The notes: generated from the letters alone by a model not told the origin. 64,000 bases of DNA from JACRBR01 sp964371355 (GCA_964371355.1 CAYJMG010000004.1:89368-153367), one strand, 5' to 3'. Shown: positions 8,459 through 17,602, counted from the stretch's first letter. Numbers and translations: made by a program.

Positions 8459-8461
8459 GAG

Positions 8462-8482
8462 GTGAGACGCTGGAAGTGAGAG
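8462..8482. repeat. heptamer repeat, 3 units
   Basis: GTGAGAC, GCTGGAA, GTGAGAG in 7-nt phase just after ybeY, the same unit type as at 2363. Confidence 0.5.
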
Positions 8483-8490
8483 CAAAGAAG

Positions 8491-8511
8491 GGGCCGGATC
8501 AGATCCGGCCC
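8491..8511. terminator. bidirectional intrinsic terminator
   Basis: GGGCCGGATC pairs perfectly with GATCCGGCCC, flanked by GAAG on the left and TTCAT on the right. It lies between the convergent ybeY and DUF4870 genes. Confidence 0.75.
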
Positions 8512-8516
8512 TTCAT

Positions 8517-8891
8517 CTACTCTCTCGCCGTGCGCGGCGATAGCAAGCCGACGTTTTGGGCGGCGAAGTCGCCGATGACGGGGATGCGCCACTCGTTGCC
8601 CTGGTACGCCTGGTACATGCACCATACGGCGAGGGCGAAGAAGCCGAGGCCGAGGATGACGCCGGCAGGCATCACGAGGAAGTACAGCGGCGTCAGCAGG
8701 ACGATGCCAACGACCATGACGCAGAGCGACTGGACGGCGTGGAAGCGGACGAACTTGTTCTCCTTCTCGGTGACGAAGAAATAGAGGGACGCTATGAGCC
8801 CTACGAAGAAGATCGGGGTGTAGCAGAGCATTCCCGCGACGTTGGGCTGCATGCCGCTCTTGGTGGTGCCGAGGTTGTTGGCGTCTTGCAT
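8517..8891 (-). CDS. DUF4870 domain-containing membrane protein
   Basis: 124 residues with three or four hydrophobic helices. The core NVAGMLCYTPIFFVGLIASL, then VTEKENKFVRFHAVQSL, is the DUF4870/COG3296 signature (aromatic FHAxQS motif). Function is unknown; members are small inner-membrane proteins. AAAGGA lies ~9 nt before the ATG. Gene is monocistronic. Confidence 0.85.
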   Translation of the reverse strand: MQDANNLGTTKSGMQPNVAGMLCYTPIFFVGLIASLYFFVTEKENKFVRFHAVQSLCVMVVGIVLLTPLYFLVMPAGVILGLGFFALAVWCMYQAYQGNEWRIPVIGDFAAQNVGLLSPRTARE

Positions 8892-8995
8892 GGCAGGCGT
8901 TCCTTTCTGTGTGTGGCATTAAGAGTATCGGCATCGCGGATCGCTGTGTGAGCAGGTTGCCGTTATGTCGCTGAACAGCCCCGGGAGGCGCTTGG

Positions 8996-9064
8996 GGACG
9001 CGAGACGGGTCTGCCTTCCGCGACTACTCTCGGAAAGACCTGACGGTACGAGGATCTCGCGTCC
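8996..9064. other. extended imperfect hairpin downstream of nuoN
   Basis: The outer arms GGACGCGAGA (8996-9005) and TCTCGCGTCC (9055-9064) are perfect complements. Inside are GGTCT/AGACC (9008-9012, 9036-9040) and TTCCG/CGGAA (9016-9020, 9031-9035). On the minus strand it begins about 22 nt after the nuoN stop. It could act as a 3' stabiliser or factor-dependent terminator; there is no T-run. Confidence 0.5.
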
Positions 9065-9085
9065 GGCGGGCCAGCCTGGTGCGAC

Positions 9086-10570
9086 CTAGGCGAAGACGTT
9101 GACGGCGCGCTGGGCGGCTTCGATGAGGGGGATGGGGTACACGCCGAAGGCCAGGACGCCGGCGGCGGCAAGCACGAGGATGCCCTGCGAGAAGAGCGGC
9201 GTCGGGACCTCGGCGCGATCCTCGGCCTCGGAGAGGAACATCTGGCGGGCGACGCCCATGTAGTAGTAGGCGGAGACGACGGTGTTCAGGACGGCCACGA
9301 CGACGAGCCAGACGAGATCGGACTGGACGGCGGCGTTGAAGATGTAGATCTTCGCGATGAAGCCGGCCGTGGGCGGGAGGCCGGTGAGTGAGAGCAAGCA
9401 GAACAGCAGCACCCACGCCGGAACGGGAGCGCGGCGCACCATACCGCCGTAGTCTTCGATCTCGTCGCTGCCCGTCTTGTTCGAGATGGCCATGACGGCG
9501 AAGAAGGCGCCCAGGTTGGTGAAGGCGTAGGTGGCCAGGAAGAAGACGACCCCGCTGGCCCCGAGCTGCGAATCGCCGTCCGTGGTGGCGGAGATGGCGG
9601 CGAGTCCGACGAGGAAGTTGCCAGCCTGGGCGATCGAGCTGTAGCCGAGCAGACGGCGGATGTTGGTCTGCCGGATGGCCATGACGTTGCCGACGGTCAT
9701 CGAGACGGCGGCGAGTACCGCGAAGAGCATCTTCCAGTCGTTGCCGACGAAGGTGTCGGGGCCGAAGCCCTCGAAGAAGATGCGCATGACGACGGCGAAC
9801 GCGGCGGCCTTGCTGCCCACGGAGAGGAAGGCGGCGACGGGCGTGGGCGCGCCCTGGTAGACGTCCGGCGTCCACATCTGGAAGGGGACGATGGCCATCT
9901 TGAAGCCGAAGCCGGCCGCCAGAAAGACCATGCTAACGATGAGGGCCGAGCGCATTCCCTCATCCCCGGAGGCGATGGCGGTGGCGATGGAGGGCGAGCC
10001 GTCGGTGGTGACGAGGCGGGTAGTGCCGGAGATGCCGAACAGGAAGGCCATGCCGTACAGGATGACGGCGGACGAGACGGCGCCGAGCAGGAGGTACTTC
10101 AGCGCGGCTTCGCTGCCCTTATCATCGCGGAGGAAGCCCGCGAGGACGAACTGCGTGATGCTGGTGAGTTCGAGCGCGACGAAGATAGCGACGAGGTCGC
10201 GGGCGCCGGAGAGCAGCATCATGCCGGAGGTGGCGATGAGGATCAGGGCGATGAACTCGCCCTGGCGGTCGCCGAAGCGGCCCAGGTAGTCCCACGAGGC
10301 GATGATGACGGCTCCCGAGACGCCGATGAAGAGGAAGGTGAAGAAGATGCTGAAGTTGTCGAGCGCCATGGAGTCGCTGAAGAACGACGCCTCGCGGTCG
10401 CGGAGGATGAGCATCACCAGCCACGTCGCGGCGACGCCGAGGCCGGTGATGGCGATGGCAGTGAGCACCCGGCGATCCTCCCGCCGCATGACCATGTCGA
10501 CGAGGAAGATGAGGCCGGCGGTGACCATGACGGCGAGGACAGGGCCGAGGCGGTCGAGATCCTGCAGCAT
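9086..10570 (-). CDS. nuoN: NADH-quinone oxidoreductase subunit N
   Basis: 494 residues, about 14 hydrophobic helices, antiporter-type subunit of complex I. Family blocks include the helix with FVALELTSITQFVLAGF, the KMAIVPFQMWTPDVYQGAPT motif (conserved Lys and Pro of the proton channel) and GLPPTAGFIAKIYIF. It is the last gene of the operon; its ATG overlaps the nuoM stop by one base (TGATG). An extended hairpin follows the stop. Confidence 0.95.
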   Translation of the reverse strand: MLQDLDRLGPVLAVMVTAGLIFLVDMVMRREDRRVLTAIAITGLGVAATWLVMLILRDREASFFSDSMALDNFSIFFTFLFIGVSGAVIIASWDYLGRFGDRQGEFIALILIATSGMMLLSGARDLVAIFVALELTSITQFVLAGFLRDDKGSEAALKYLLLGAVSSAVILYGMAFLFGISGTTRLVTTDGSPSIATAIASGDEGMRSALIVSMVFLAAGFGFKMAIVPFQMWTPDVYQGAPTPVAAFLSVGSKAAAFAVVMRIFFEGFGPDTFVGNDWKMLFAVLAAVSMTVGNVMAIRQTNIRRLLGYSSIAQAGNFLVGLAAISATTDGDSQLGASGVVFFLATYAFTNLGAFFAVMAISNKTGSDEIEDYGGMVRRAPVPAWVLLFCLLSLTGLPPTAGFIAKIYIFNAAVQSDLVWLVVVAVLNTVVSAYYYMGVARQMFLSEAEDRAEVPTPLFSQGILVLAAAGVLAFGVYPIPLIEAAQRAVNVFA

Positions 10571-12069
10571 CAGCTCAGCGCCCCCACAATGTTGATGATG
10601 CCGGTGTCGAGGAGGTCGACGACGAGCGCCGGGTAGACGCCGACGGCGATGATGACGGCGACGAGCGCGGCCATGGGGAGCTGCTCCCACCAGTTGTTGG
10701 CGTCGGGCAGCGACGCCCATCGCTCGTTTTTCGGCCCGAAGAAGACGCGCTGGACCATCCAGGTGATGTAGCCGGCGGCGAGCAGGATCCCGATGACGGA
10801 GATGATCGTCGGGGCGGTGTACTTGTCGAAGCTGCCGAGGAACACCATCATCTCGGCGACAAAGCCGGACATCGCGGGCAGCCCGAGCGAGGCAAGGCCG
10901 GCAACGATCGTAACCGTCGCGGCGAGCGGCATGGTGTGCGCGAGACCGGAGAGCTGGTCGATATCGCGCGTGTGGGTGCGGTCGTAGATGATGCCGACCA
11001 TGACGAACAGCAGGCCAGTGATGGTGCCGTGCGTGAACATCTGGAGGGCGGCGCCGTTCAAGCTGAGATGGCCGAGGGCGGAGATGCCGAGCAGCACGTA
11101 GCCCATGTGGCTGACAGAGGAATAGGCGACCAGCCGCTTCAAATCTTTCTGCCGCAACGTGAGCAGGGCGCCGTAGATAACGCTGATGGCCGCCAGCGTT
11201 GCGAGCCAGACGCCGTAGTCCTCGGCCGTGCGCGGCATGAGTGTGATGAGGATGCGGAGGATGCCGTAGCCGCCCATCTTCAACAGGACGCCGGCAAGGA
11301 TAACGGAGACGGCGGTCGGAGCGTCCGTATGAGCATCGGGCAGCCAAGTGTGCAGCGGGAACATCGGCAGCTTGACGGCGAACGCGATGAAGATGAAGCC
11401 GAAGATGACCCAGAGCGGCAACAGCGTGTCCGTGATGGTGCTCTGCTGGAGCGCGACCATGTCGAAGGTGGGCGTGGGTTCGGCGCTGAAGCCCATCACC
11501 AGGAAACCGACGAGCATGAAAGCGGAGCCGGCCACCGTGTAGAGCAGGAACTTCATCGCGGAGTACTCTTTGCGGCCGCTGCCCCAGACGGAGATGAGCA
11601 TGTACATGGGCAGCAGCTCGACCTCCCAGAATAGGAAGAACATGATGAGGTCGAGTGAGGTGAACACGCCCAGGACGCCGGTCTCGAGCGCAAGCAGCCA
11701 GATGAAGTACTCCTTCGTCCGCAGCTTCACGCCGAACGAGATGAGCGTGGCGATGACGAAGAGGAACGTCGTGAGGAAGACCATCGTAATGCCGAGGCCG
11801 TCGACGCCCATGTGGAACTGCACGTCGAAGCCGGCGGTGGCGGCGTCGATCCAGGTGGCCTGCGAATCGAACTGGAAGGCGTCGGCGCCTGCAACGCCGG
11901 GGCTGCGGTCGAACCCGAGCAACAGGATGAGCGACGTGATGAAGGTGGTCAGCGTCGCGACAAGCGCGAGCCACTTCGCCTGGTCCTGGCTCTCGCGCTG
12001 GGCCGTCAGCGCGATCACGGCCGCGGCCACGGCGGGGAAGAAGACGGTGAAGACGAGGACTCCGCTCAT
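10570..12069 (-). CDS. nuoM: NADH-quinone oxidoreductase subunit M
   Basis: 499 residues, ~14 helices. Diagnostic antiporter motifs are FFLFWEVELLPMYMLI (with the essential channel Glu), KLPMFPLHTWLPDAHTDAPT and VAYSSVSHMGYVLLGI. It is a proton-pumping subunit of the membrane arm. The start is ATG at 12069, two bases after the nuoL stop; it is coupled to nuoN downstream by a one-base overlap. Confidence 0.96.
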   Translation of the reverse strand: MSGVLVFTVFFPAVAAAVIALTAQRESQDQAKWLALVATLTTFITSLILLLGFDRSPGVAGADAFQFDSQATWIDAATAGFDVQFHMGVDGLGITMVFLTTFLFVIATLISFGVKLRTKEYFIWLLALETGVLGVFTSLDLIMFFLFWEVELLPMYMLISVWGSGRKEYSAMKFLLYTVAGSAFMLVGFLVMGFSAEPTPTFDMVALQQSTITDTLLPLWVIFGFIFIAFAVKLPMFPLHTWLPDAHTDAPTAVSVILAGVLLKMGGYGILRILITLMPRTAEDYGVWLATLAAISVIYGALLTLRQKDLKRLVAYSSVSHMGYVLLGISALGHLSLNGAALQMFTHGTITGLLFVMVGIIYDRTHTRDIDQLSGLAHTMPLAATVTIVAGLASLGLPAMSGFVAEMMVFLGSFDKYTAPTIISVIGILLAAGYITWMVQRVFFGPKNERWASLPDANNWWEQLPMAALVAVIIAVGVYPALVVDLLDTGIINIVGALS

Positions 12070-12071
12070 CG

Positions 12072-14045
12072 CTACCGCCCCTCGATCAGCACGAGCATCA
12101 GGAACGATGCAACGATGAGGCCGGCGAAACCGACGGTGCCGTAGGCCTGCACCGAGCCGGACTGCACCCAGCGGAGGCGGTCGCCGGCCCAACGGCTGAC
12201 CTGGCCGGAGCCGTTGACCGCGAAGTCGATGATGTTGGTGTCGACCCACTGCAGGACGCGGCAGACGTTGCCGTACAGCAGATCGCGCACGATGACGTTC
12301 TCGTACAGCTCGTCCATGTAGTACTTGCGGGCGACCAGCGTGTGGACAGGCCCCCAGATCTTCTGCAGCGACTCGGACGACACGACCTTCGCCTGGTAGA
12401 TGGCGTAGGCGAGCGCGATCCCGGCGCCTCCCAGGGCGAGCGAGCCCAGGGCGATGGCGAGGTTGAACTCCTCGTGGTGCAGCGCCTCGGCCGAGGACTC
12501 GGGGAGGGCCCCCTCAAGGATATGGGCGAGGCCGTCGGCGGAGCCGAAGGGAAGGTTCACAAAGCCGGCGGCGAACGCCGGGACGGCGAGGACGAGCAGC
12601 GGCAGGGCCATCACCCAACCAGACTCGTGCGGCATACCGTGGCCGCCGCCATGCGCTCCATGCTCGGGCTCTTCGCCACCCTTGTAGTCGCCCTCGAAGG
12701 TGAGGAAGACGGCGCGGAAGGAGTAGAAGGCGGTCATGAAGACGACGGCCATGGCGACGACGAAGAGCAGCTTGTCGTCGGTCCAGGCGGCGCCCAGGAT
12801 CTCGTCCTTCGACCAGAAGCCGGCGAAGGGAAAGATACCGGCCAGGCTGAGCGAGCCGACGGCGAAGGTTGCGTAGGTGATGGGCATGTACTTCCGCAGG
12901 CCGCCCATCTTCCGCATGTCGAACGTGTTGGTGGCGTGATTCACCGAGCCGGAGCCGAGGAAGAGGAGCGCTTTGAAAAACGCGTGCGTGAACAGGTGGA
13001 AGATGGCGGCGATGTACCCGCCCACGCCGAGCGCCAGCATCATGTAGCCGAGCTGCGAGAGAGTGGAATACGCAAGCACGCGCTTGATGTCCGTCATGAC
13101 GATGCCCATCGAGGCGGCGAAGATGGCGGTGAAGCCGCCGACGTAGGCGACCGTCGTCATGGCCTCGTCCGACGCCTGAAAGACGGGAAACATGCGGGCG
13201 ACCAGGTAGACGCCGGCGGCGACCATGGTGGCGGCGTGGATGAGGGCGGAGACGGGCGTCGGGCCCTCCATGGCGTCGGGGAGCCAGACGTGCAGCGGAA
13301 ACTGGGCCGACTTGCCGACGGCGCCGGCAAAGACGCAGAGTGCGAACAGCGTGATGACGCCGTCGCTGAGGCCGCCGTGCTGGGCCAGCTCCTGGATGAG
13401 CGGGATGTTGAAGGTGTCCGCCTTCGTGAAGATGAGCAGTATGCCGATCGCGAAGCCCACGTCGCCCAGGCGGGTCGTGAGGAAGGCCTTCTTCGCCGCG
13501 TCGCCCGCGGACTTCTTATGGAACCAGAAGCCAATCAGCAGGTACGAGCCGAGGCCCACAAGCTCCCAGAACACGTAGACGATGAGGATGCTGTCGACGA
13601 TCACGAGGCCGAGCATGGCGGCGGTGAAGAGCGACATCCACATGAAGTAGCGGGAGTAGCCGGTGTCGCCCTCCATGTAGCCCTGGGAGTAGACCTGCAC
13701 GAGGAGCGAGACGGACGTGACGACGACGAGCATGATGGCGCTGAGGCCGTCGATGCGGAGGCCGACGTCGACGTGGAGGCTGGGTCCGCCGGCCTGCTGG
13801 AGCAGGACATTGTCGGTGCTGATCTTCAACCACTCGTGAGCGCCGAAACCGAGCGCGTGGCCGTCGTTGGCGATAACGCTGTCGAGCGCCCAGAGCGAGA
13901 GGGCGAAGGCGGCGCCGATGGCGGCAATGGTGACATATCCCGACAGCTTCGGATACGGGCGGGTAACGGACGCAATGGTCAGGAGCGACGCCACCGGCAG
14001 GAGGAAGATCGCCCAGACGGCTGCCTCGGGGATTTCGGGTAGCAC
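12072..14045 (-). CDS. nuoL: NADH-quinone oxidoreductase subunit L
   Basis: 657 residues, a normal NuoL length. About 15-16 helices plus the long lateral helix expected near the C-terminus. Motifs: VFWELVGLGSYLLIGFW, GKSAQFPLHVWLPDAMEGPT and VSALIHAATMVAAGVYL. It starts with GTG immediately after the TAG of the DUF2007-like gene (TAGGTG), so it depends on coupling or on reinitiation. The antiporter domain drives proton translocation at the far end of the membrane arm. Confidence 0.96.
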   Translation of the reverse strand: MLPEIPEAAVWAIFLLPVASLLTIASVTRPYPKLSGYVTIAAIGAAFALSLWALDSVIANDGHALGFGAHEWLKISTDNVLLQQAGGPSLHVDVGLRIDGLSAIMLVVVTSVSLLVQVYSQGYMEGDTGYSRYFMWMSLFTAAMLGLVIVDSILIVYVFWELVGLGSYLLIGFWFHKKSAGDAAKKAFLTTRLGDVGFAIGILLIFTKADTFNIPLIQELAQHGGLSDGVITLFALCVFAGAVGKSAQFPLHVWLPDAMEGPTPVSALIHAATMVAAGVYLVARMFPVFQASDEAMTTVAYVGGFTAIFAASMGIVMTDIKRVLAYSTLSQLGYMMLALGVGGYIAAIFHLFTHAFFKALLFLGSGSVNHATNTFDMRKMGGLRKYMPITYATFAVGSLSLAGIFPFAGFWSKDEILGAAWTDDKLLFVVAMAVVFMTAFYSFRAVFLTFEGDYKGGEEPEHGAHGGGHGMPHESGWVMALPLLVLAVPAFAAGFVNLPFGSADGLAHILEGALPESSAEALHHEEFNLAIALGSLALGGAGIALAYAIYQAKVVSSESLQKIWGPVHTLVARKYYMDELYENVIVRDLLYGNVCRVLQWVDTNIIDFAVNGSGQVSRWAGDRLRWVQSGSVQAYGTVGFAGLIVASFLMLVLIEGR

Positions 14046-14237
14046 CTAGATTTTCCTCATGATTTCCTGCGCTACGTGGGTCTTGCTATCGGGCACCCAG
14101 ATCTCGCGAGGCTGGGACATGGGGGCGTCGGACTGGAGGGGTGGGACGACGCGGTTCGACACGCCCTCGGCGTCGAAGAGTTCCTTCCACACCTCGGCGG
14201 CGTACCCGTTCTTCACGTCCATAAGCTTTGACCACAT
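14046..14237 (-). CDS. small DUF2007-like protein inside the nuo operon
   Basis: 63 residues. The pattern (hydrophobic start, GYAAEVWKELFDAEGVSNRV, then REIWVPDSKTHVAQEIMRKI) resembles DUF2007, small putative signal-transducing domains with a beta-alpha-beta-beta-alpha layout. It is soluble and lacks Cys, so it is not a redox subunit. It sits between nuoK and nuoL and abuts the nuoL start codon, so it is co-transcribed. A role in assembly or control of complex I is conceivable but unproven. Confidence 0.6.
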   Translation of the reverse strand: MWSKLMDVKNGYAAEVWKELFDAEGVSNRVVPPLQSDAPMSQPREIWVPDSKTHVAQEIMRKI

Positions 14238-14245
14238 GGGCTGGT

Positions 14246-14305
14246 CGTTGGGCGTTAGGCGTTGGGCGTCAGGGGGACGGCCCCTAACGACTACCGACTA
14301 ACGAC
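14246..14305. repeat. heptamer arrays in inverted arrangement
   Basis: CGTTGGG, CGTTAGG, CGTTGGG, CGTCAGG run from 14246 to 14273. After a short spacer, TAACGAC, TACCGAC, TAACGAC (14285-14305) is the reverse-complement type (CGTTAGT). The two arrays can fold on each other. They lie in the 80-bp gap between nuoK and the DUF2007-like gene, the only sizeable gap in the downstream half of the operon. Confidence 0.7.
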
Positions 14306-14318
14306 CAACTCCCCTCCT

Positions 14319-14654
14319 TTACCATCTCAACAGATCGATCTCGTCGATGTTTACGGTCTCCCGGTGCTTGTAGATAGCCACGGCCAGGGCCAGGGCGACG
14401 GCGGCCTCGGCGGCGGCGACGGTGACGATGAAGACGGCGAACACCTGGCCATCGAGCGGCTGTTCCGACTCGATGAAGCGGGAGAACGCGAGCAGGGTGA
14501 CGTTGACGGCGTTCAGCATCAGCTCGATGCCCATCAGGACGCCGATGGCGTTGCGCTTCGAGAGCGCGACGTACAGACCGATGGCGAACAGGATCGCGCC
14601 GACGACGAGCACTTCCTCGAGGTGCAACGTGAGAGCGAGGAGCGGAGCGGTCAT
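14319..14654 (-). CDS. nuoK: NADH-quinone oxidoreductase subunit K
   Basis: 111 residues with three transmembrane helices. The block RNAIGVLMGIELMLNAVNVT carries the conserved membrane Glu of NuoK, and a second Glu is in VAAAEAAVALALAVAIY. Its ATG overlaps the nuoJ stop by 4 bp (ATGA). Confidence 0.96.
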   Translation of the reverse strand: MTAPLLALTLHLEEVLVVGAILFAIGLYVALSKRNAIGVLMGIELMLNAVNVTLLAFSRFIESEQPLDGQVFAVFIVTVAAAEAAVALALAVAIYKHRETVNIDEIDLLRW

Positions 14655-15154
14655 TCGGGCTCCTCCTCTTTCGTCAGGACGATGGCGCCGATCATCGCGA
14701 CCATGAGCAGGACGGAGGCGACCTCGAACGGGACGACGTAGGGCTTGAGGAAGGCCTCGCCGAGCGAGGCGGCGGTGGCACTGAAGGCGCCGCGGTCTGA
14801 GATGGCCCAGTCAGTATCGAGCGTGACGAAGACGACGACAGCGAGCACGAGACCGGCCAGCACCAGCGCGGGCACCTGGAACACGGTTTCGGAGTTCTGG
14901 CGGTCGGCGGCGGGGGTGAGCATGACGGCGAAGGTCATGAGCACGCTGACGGCGCCGGCGTAGATCAGCACCTGGACGACGGCTACGAAATCGGCGGAGA
15001 GCACGATGTACATGCCCGCCGCGCCCACGAAGGTGAGGGCGAGGAACAGCACCGCCTGGATCAGCTCGCGGACGGCCGCGACCATCAGGGCGCAGCCGAC
15101 GGTGGTGGCGGCGAGGAGCCAGAAGGCGATGACGATGCCGTTGTCGGCGATCAT
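14651..15154 (-). CDS. nuoJ: NADH-quinone oxidoreductase subunit J
   Basis: 167 residues with five hydrophobic helices. The block LFLALTFVGAAGMYIVLSAD then FVAVVQVLIYAGAVSVLMTF is the NuoJ signature containing the pi-bulge helix TM3. Its start overlaps the nuoH stop by 4 bp (ATGA), and its stop overlaps nuoK. nuoI, which normally sits between nuoH and nuoJ, is absent. Confidence 0.95.
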   Translation of the reverse strand: MIADNGIVIAFWLLAATTVGCALMVAAVRELIQAVLFLALTFVGAAGMYIVLSADFVAVVQVLIYAGAVSVLMTFAVMLTPAADRQNSETVFQVPALVLAGLVLAVVVFVTLDTDWAISDRGAFSATAASLGEAFLKPYVVPFEVASVLLMVAMIGAIVLTKEEEPE

Positions 15155-16497
15155 GCTCGGCCTCCCTCGTGCGCGGCCGGTCTCCGCGGCGACTCTTCGA
15201 AGGACGACTGTGCCGCAAATTCGGCCGCGGTGACGGCCGGCAGCGACGGCACGTCGATGCCGGGGTAGAACCGCGGTCGCGTCGGGAAGCGCTGGAACTT
15301 CGGGGCGAAGAACTTCACGAAGCCGACGATGAGGGCGGCCGTGAGCGCGCCATTCACGGCGATGAACAGCGGGATCCAGAACGCGGCGCTCCAGCCGCTC
15401 TCCTCCCACACCAGCACCTCGGCGGCGACGACGACGACGTTGATGATGGCCATCGGCGTCAGCCACTTCCAGGCGAAATTGAGGAGCTGGTCGATACGGA
15501 AGCGGGGCAGCGTGCCGCGGGTCCAGACGAAGAGGAAGTAGACGGTGTACACCTTGCCGATGAAGAGCATCCAGCCGGGGATGAGTTCGTCGAGCTTGTA
15601 GGTCCACCAGCCGCCGAGGAAGAGCGTGGCGATGATGGCGGAGACAGAGACGGCGTTGATCAGCTCGGCGGCATAGAACAGGCCGAACTTCATGCCCGAG
15701 TACTCCGTGTGGTAGCCGCCGACGATCTCGGACTCGGCCTCGGCGATGTCGGCGGGTGTGCGATTGAGTTCAGCGGAGATGGCGAAGAAGTAGATGAGGA
15801 AAGCGAGGGGCTGGAGCATGACCATGAAGGCCCAGTTCTCCTCCTGGAAGAGGACGATGCCCTGCAGGTTCATGGTGCCGGCGAACAGCACGACACCGAG
15901 CAGCCCGGCGACGATGGGGATCTCGTACGACACGAGCATGGCGATGACGCGCATCGCGCCGAAGAGCGAGTACTTGTTGTTGCTGCTGTACCCCGCCATG
16001 AAGACGGAGAGCACGGCGAGGGACGACATGCCGAGGATGTACAACAGGCCGACGTCAAGGCTGGCGAGCACCATGTGGCGGCCCCAGGGGACGACGGCGA
16101 AGACGGCGATGCCCGGCACAGTGAAGGCGATCGGTGCGACGGTGTAAATGAAGCCGGGTGCGGAGGCGGGCTGCAGCACTTCCTTCTGCATGAGCTTGAT
16201 GGCGTCGGCGACGGGCTGCAGGAGGCCGAAAGGGCCGAGACGGTTGGGTCCCAGGCGCGACTGCATGCGGCCGACGACGCGGCGCTCGACCCAGATGTTG
16301 ATGATGGCAACGCCGCCGACGAAGGCGACAATGCCGATGGTGCCGAGCAAGCCGGAGATGACGTAGATCGACCAGTCCGGGAACCCCCAGTCCTCCAGGC
16401 GGCCGTAGATCATCCGCGTGAAATTCGAGAGGTCGCGCGCGTCCCACCAGTAGCCCGTGATCAAGTCCTGGAGCAAGCTCATCGGGAAGAGCGTCAT
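15151..16497 (-). CDS. nuoH: NADH-quinone oxidoreductase subunit H
   Basis: 448 residues, longer than many NuoH because of an ~40-residue polar C-terminal tail and a short N-terminal extension. Eight or nine helices. Diagnostic quinone-site loops are VERRVVGRMQSRLGPNRLGP and AELNRTPADIAEAESEIVGG, followed by EYSGMKFGLFYAAE. It anchors the peripheral arm at the quinone chamber. ATGA overlaps join it to nuoD upstream and nuoJ downstream. Confidence 0.96.
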   Translation of the reverse strand: MTLFPMSLLQDLITGYWWDARDLSNFTRMIYGRLEDWGFPDWSIYVISGLLGTIGIVAFVGGVAIINIWVERRVVGRMQSRLGPNRLGPFGLLQPVADAIKLMQKEVLQPASAPGFIYTVAPIAFTVPGIAVFAVVPWGRHMVLASLDVGLLYILGMSSLAVLSVFMAGYSSNNKYSLFGAMRVIAMLVSYEIPIVAGLLGVVLFAGTMNLQGIVLFQEENWAFMVMLQPLAFLIYFFAISAELNRTPADIAEAESEIVGGYHTEYSGMKFGLFYAAELINAVSVSAIIATLFLGGWWTYKLDELIPGWMLFIGKVYTVYFLFVWTRGTLPRFRIDQLLNFAWKWLTPMAIINVVVVAAEVLVWEESGWSAAFWIPLFIAVNGALTAALIVGFVKFFAPKFQRFPTRPRFYPGIDVPSLPAVTAAEFAAQSSFEESPRRPAAHEGGRA

Positions 16498-17600
16498 CGG
16501 TCCAGCTCCCCCACGTTGATATCGATGCTGCCCAGCGTGACGATGGCGTCCGCGATGGTCTGGCCGACGGTCATCTCGCGCAGGACGCTGAGGTTGATGA
16601 GCGAAGGCGCACGCACGTGCCAGCGGTAGGGGGCGGGGCCACCATCGCTGACGACGTAGAAGCCCAACTCGCCCTTCGGCGACTCCACGCGCGAGTACGC
16701 CTCGCCGGCGGGCGGGCGGAGGGCGAGGGGCACGTCGACCTTATGTGGGCCATCGGGAAGCTCGCCGACGGCCTGGCGGATGATGCGCAGACTCTGCTTC
16801 ATCTCCTCGATCCGGATGGTCATGCGGTCGTACGCGTCGCCGTTGTAGCCGACGGGGATGTCGAACTTCATGCGGTCATACACGCAGTAGGGGTCCGCCT
16901 TGCGGATATCCCAGGCGATGCCGGTGCTGCGCAGCACGGGCCCGCTGAGCGAGGCGTTGATCGCGACCTCCGGTGTCACGACGCCCACGTCGCGGGCGCG
17001 CATCATGATGATCTCGTTGCCGACGATCAGCTCCTCGTACTCCTCGAATGCCTTCGGCAGCTCGTCGTTCACCAGCTTGTCGAGAGCGGGGAGGAACTCG
17101 TCGGGGATATCGAAGGCGACACCGCCGATCCGCATGTAGTTGGTGGTGAGGCGGGCGCCACAGGTCATTTCGAAGAGGTCGAGGACGCGCTCGCGGTCGC
17201 GGAAGCACCACATGACGGGGGTCTGCCAGGCGCCGCAGTCATTGATGAAGGCGCCCGTGGCCATGCAGTGGCTGGCGACGCGCTGGAGTTCGTTGAAGAT
17301 GACGCGGAGATACTGGGCGCGTTCCGGCACCTCGATGCCTGCGAGCTTCTCGACCGAGAGACAGTAGCCCAGATTGCCTGCCATGGCGGCGAGGTAGTCC
17401 ATGCGGTCGGTGAACGGGATGTTCTGAGTGTACGTGCGCTCCTCGGCCAGCTTCTCCATGCTGCGGTGGAGGTAGCCGACGACCATCTTCACGTCGACGA
17501 TGCGTTCGCCGTCGATCTTCGCGACCATGCGGAACACGCCGTGCGTGGACGGGTGCTGCGGTCCGATGTTGACTTCGACGGGCTCTGACTTGATAGGCAT
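16494..17600 (-). CDS. nuoD: NADH-quinone oxidoreductase subunit D
   Basis: 368 residues, the 49-kDa homologue that lines the quinone pocket. Recognisable blocks: NIGPQHPSTHGVFRMV near the N-terminus (quinone-binding His in the HPSTHG loop), VVGYLHRSMEKLAEERTYTQ, and the C-terminal GSIDINVGELDR end, which differs from the usual DxVFGExDR. It is separate from nuoC, not fused. ATG at 17600; a common bacterial repeat fills the 56-bp gap to nuoC. Confidence 0.96.
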   Translation of the reverse strand: MPIKSEPVEVNIGPQHPSTHGVFRMVAKIDGERIVDVKMVVGYLHRSMEKLAEERTYTQNIPFTDRMDYLAAMAGNLGYCLSVEKLAGIEVPERAQYLRVIFNELQRVASHCMATGAFINDCGAWQTPVMWCFRDRERVLDLFEMTCGARLTTNYMRIGGVAFDIPDEFLPALDKLVNDELPKAFEEYEELIVGNEIIMMRARDVGVVTPEVAINASLSGPVLRSTGIAWDIRKADPYCVYDRMKFDIPVGYNGDAYDRMTIRIEEMKQSLRIIRQAVGELPDGPHKVDVPLALRPPAGEAYSRVESPKGELGFYVVSDGGPAPYRWHVRAPSLINLSVLREMTVGQTIADAIVTLGSIDINVGELDR

Positions 17601-17602
17601 CG

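Noticed and set aside
12342..16629. Long plus-strand frames opposite nuoL and nuoH
   Set aside because: Shadow frames produced by high-GC codon use; rich in Gly/Asp/Glu with no motifs, while the minus strand encodes complete complex I subunits.
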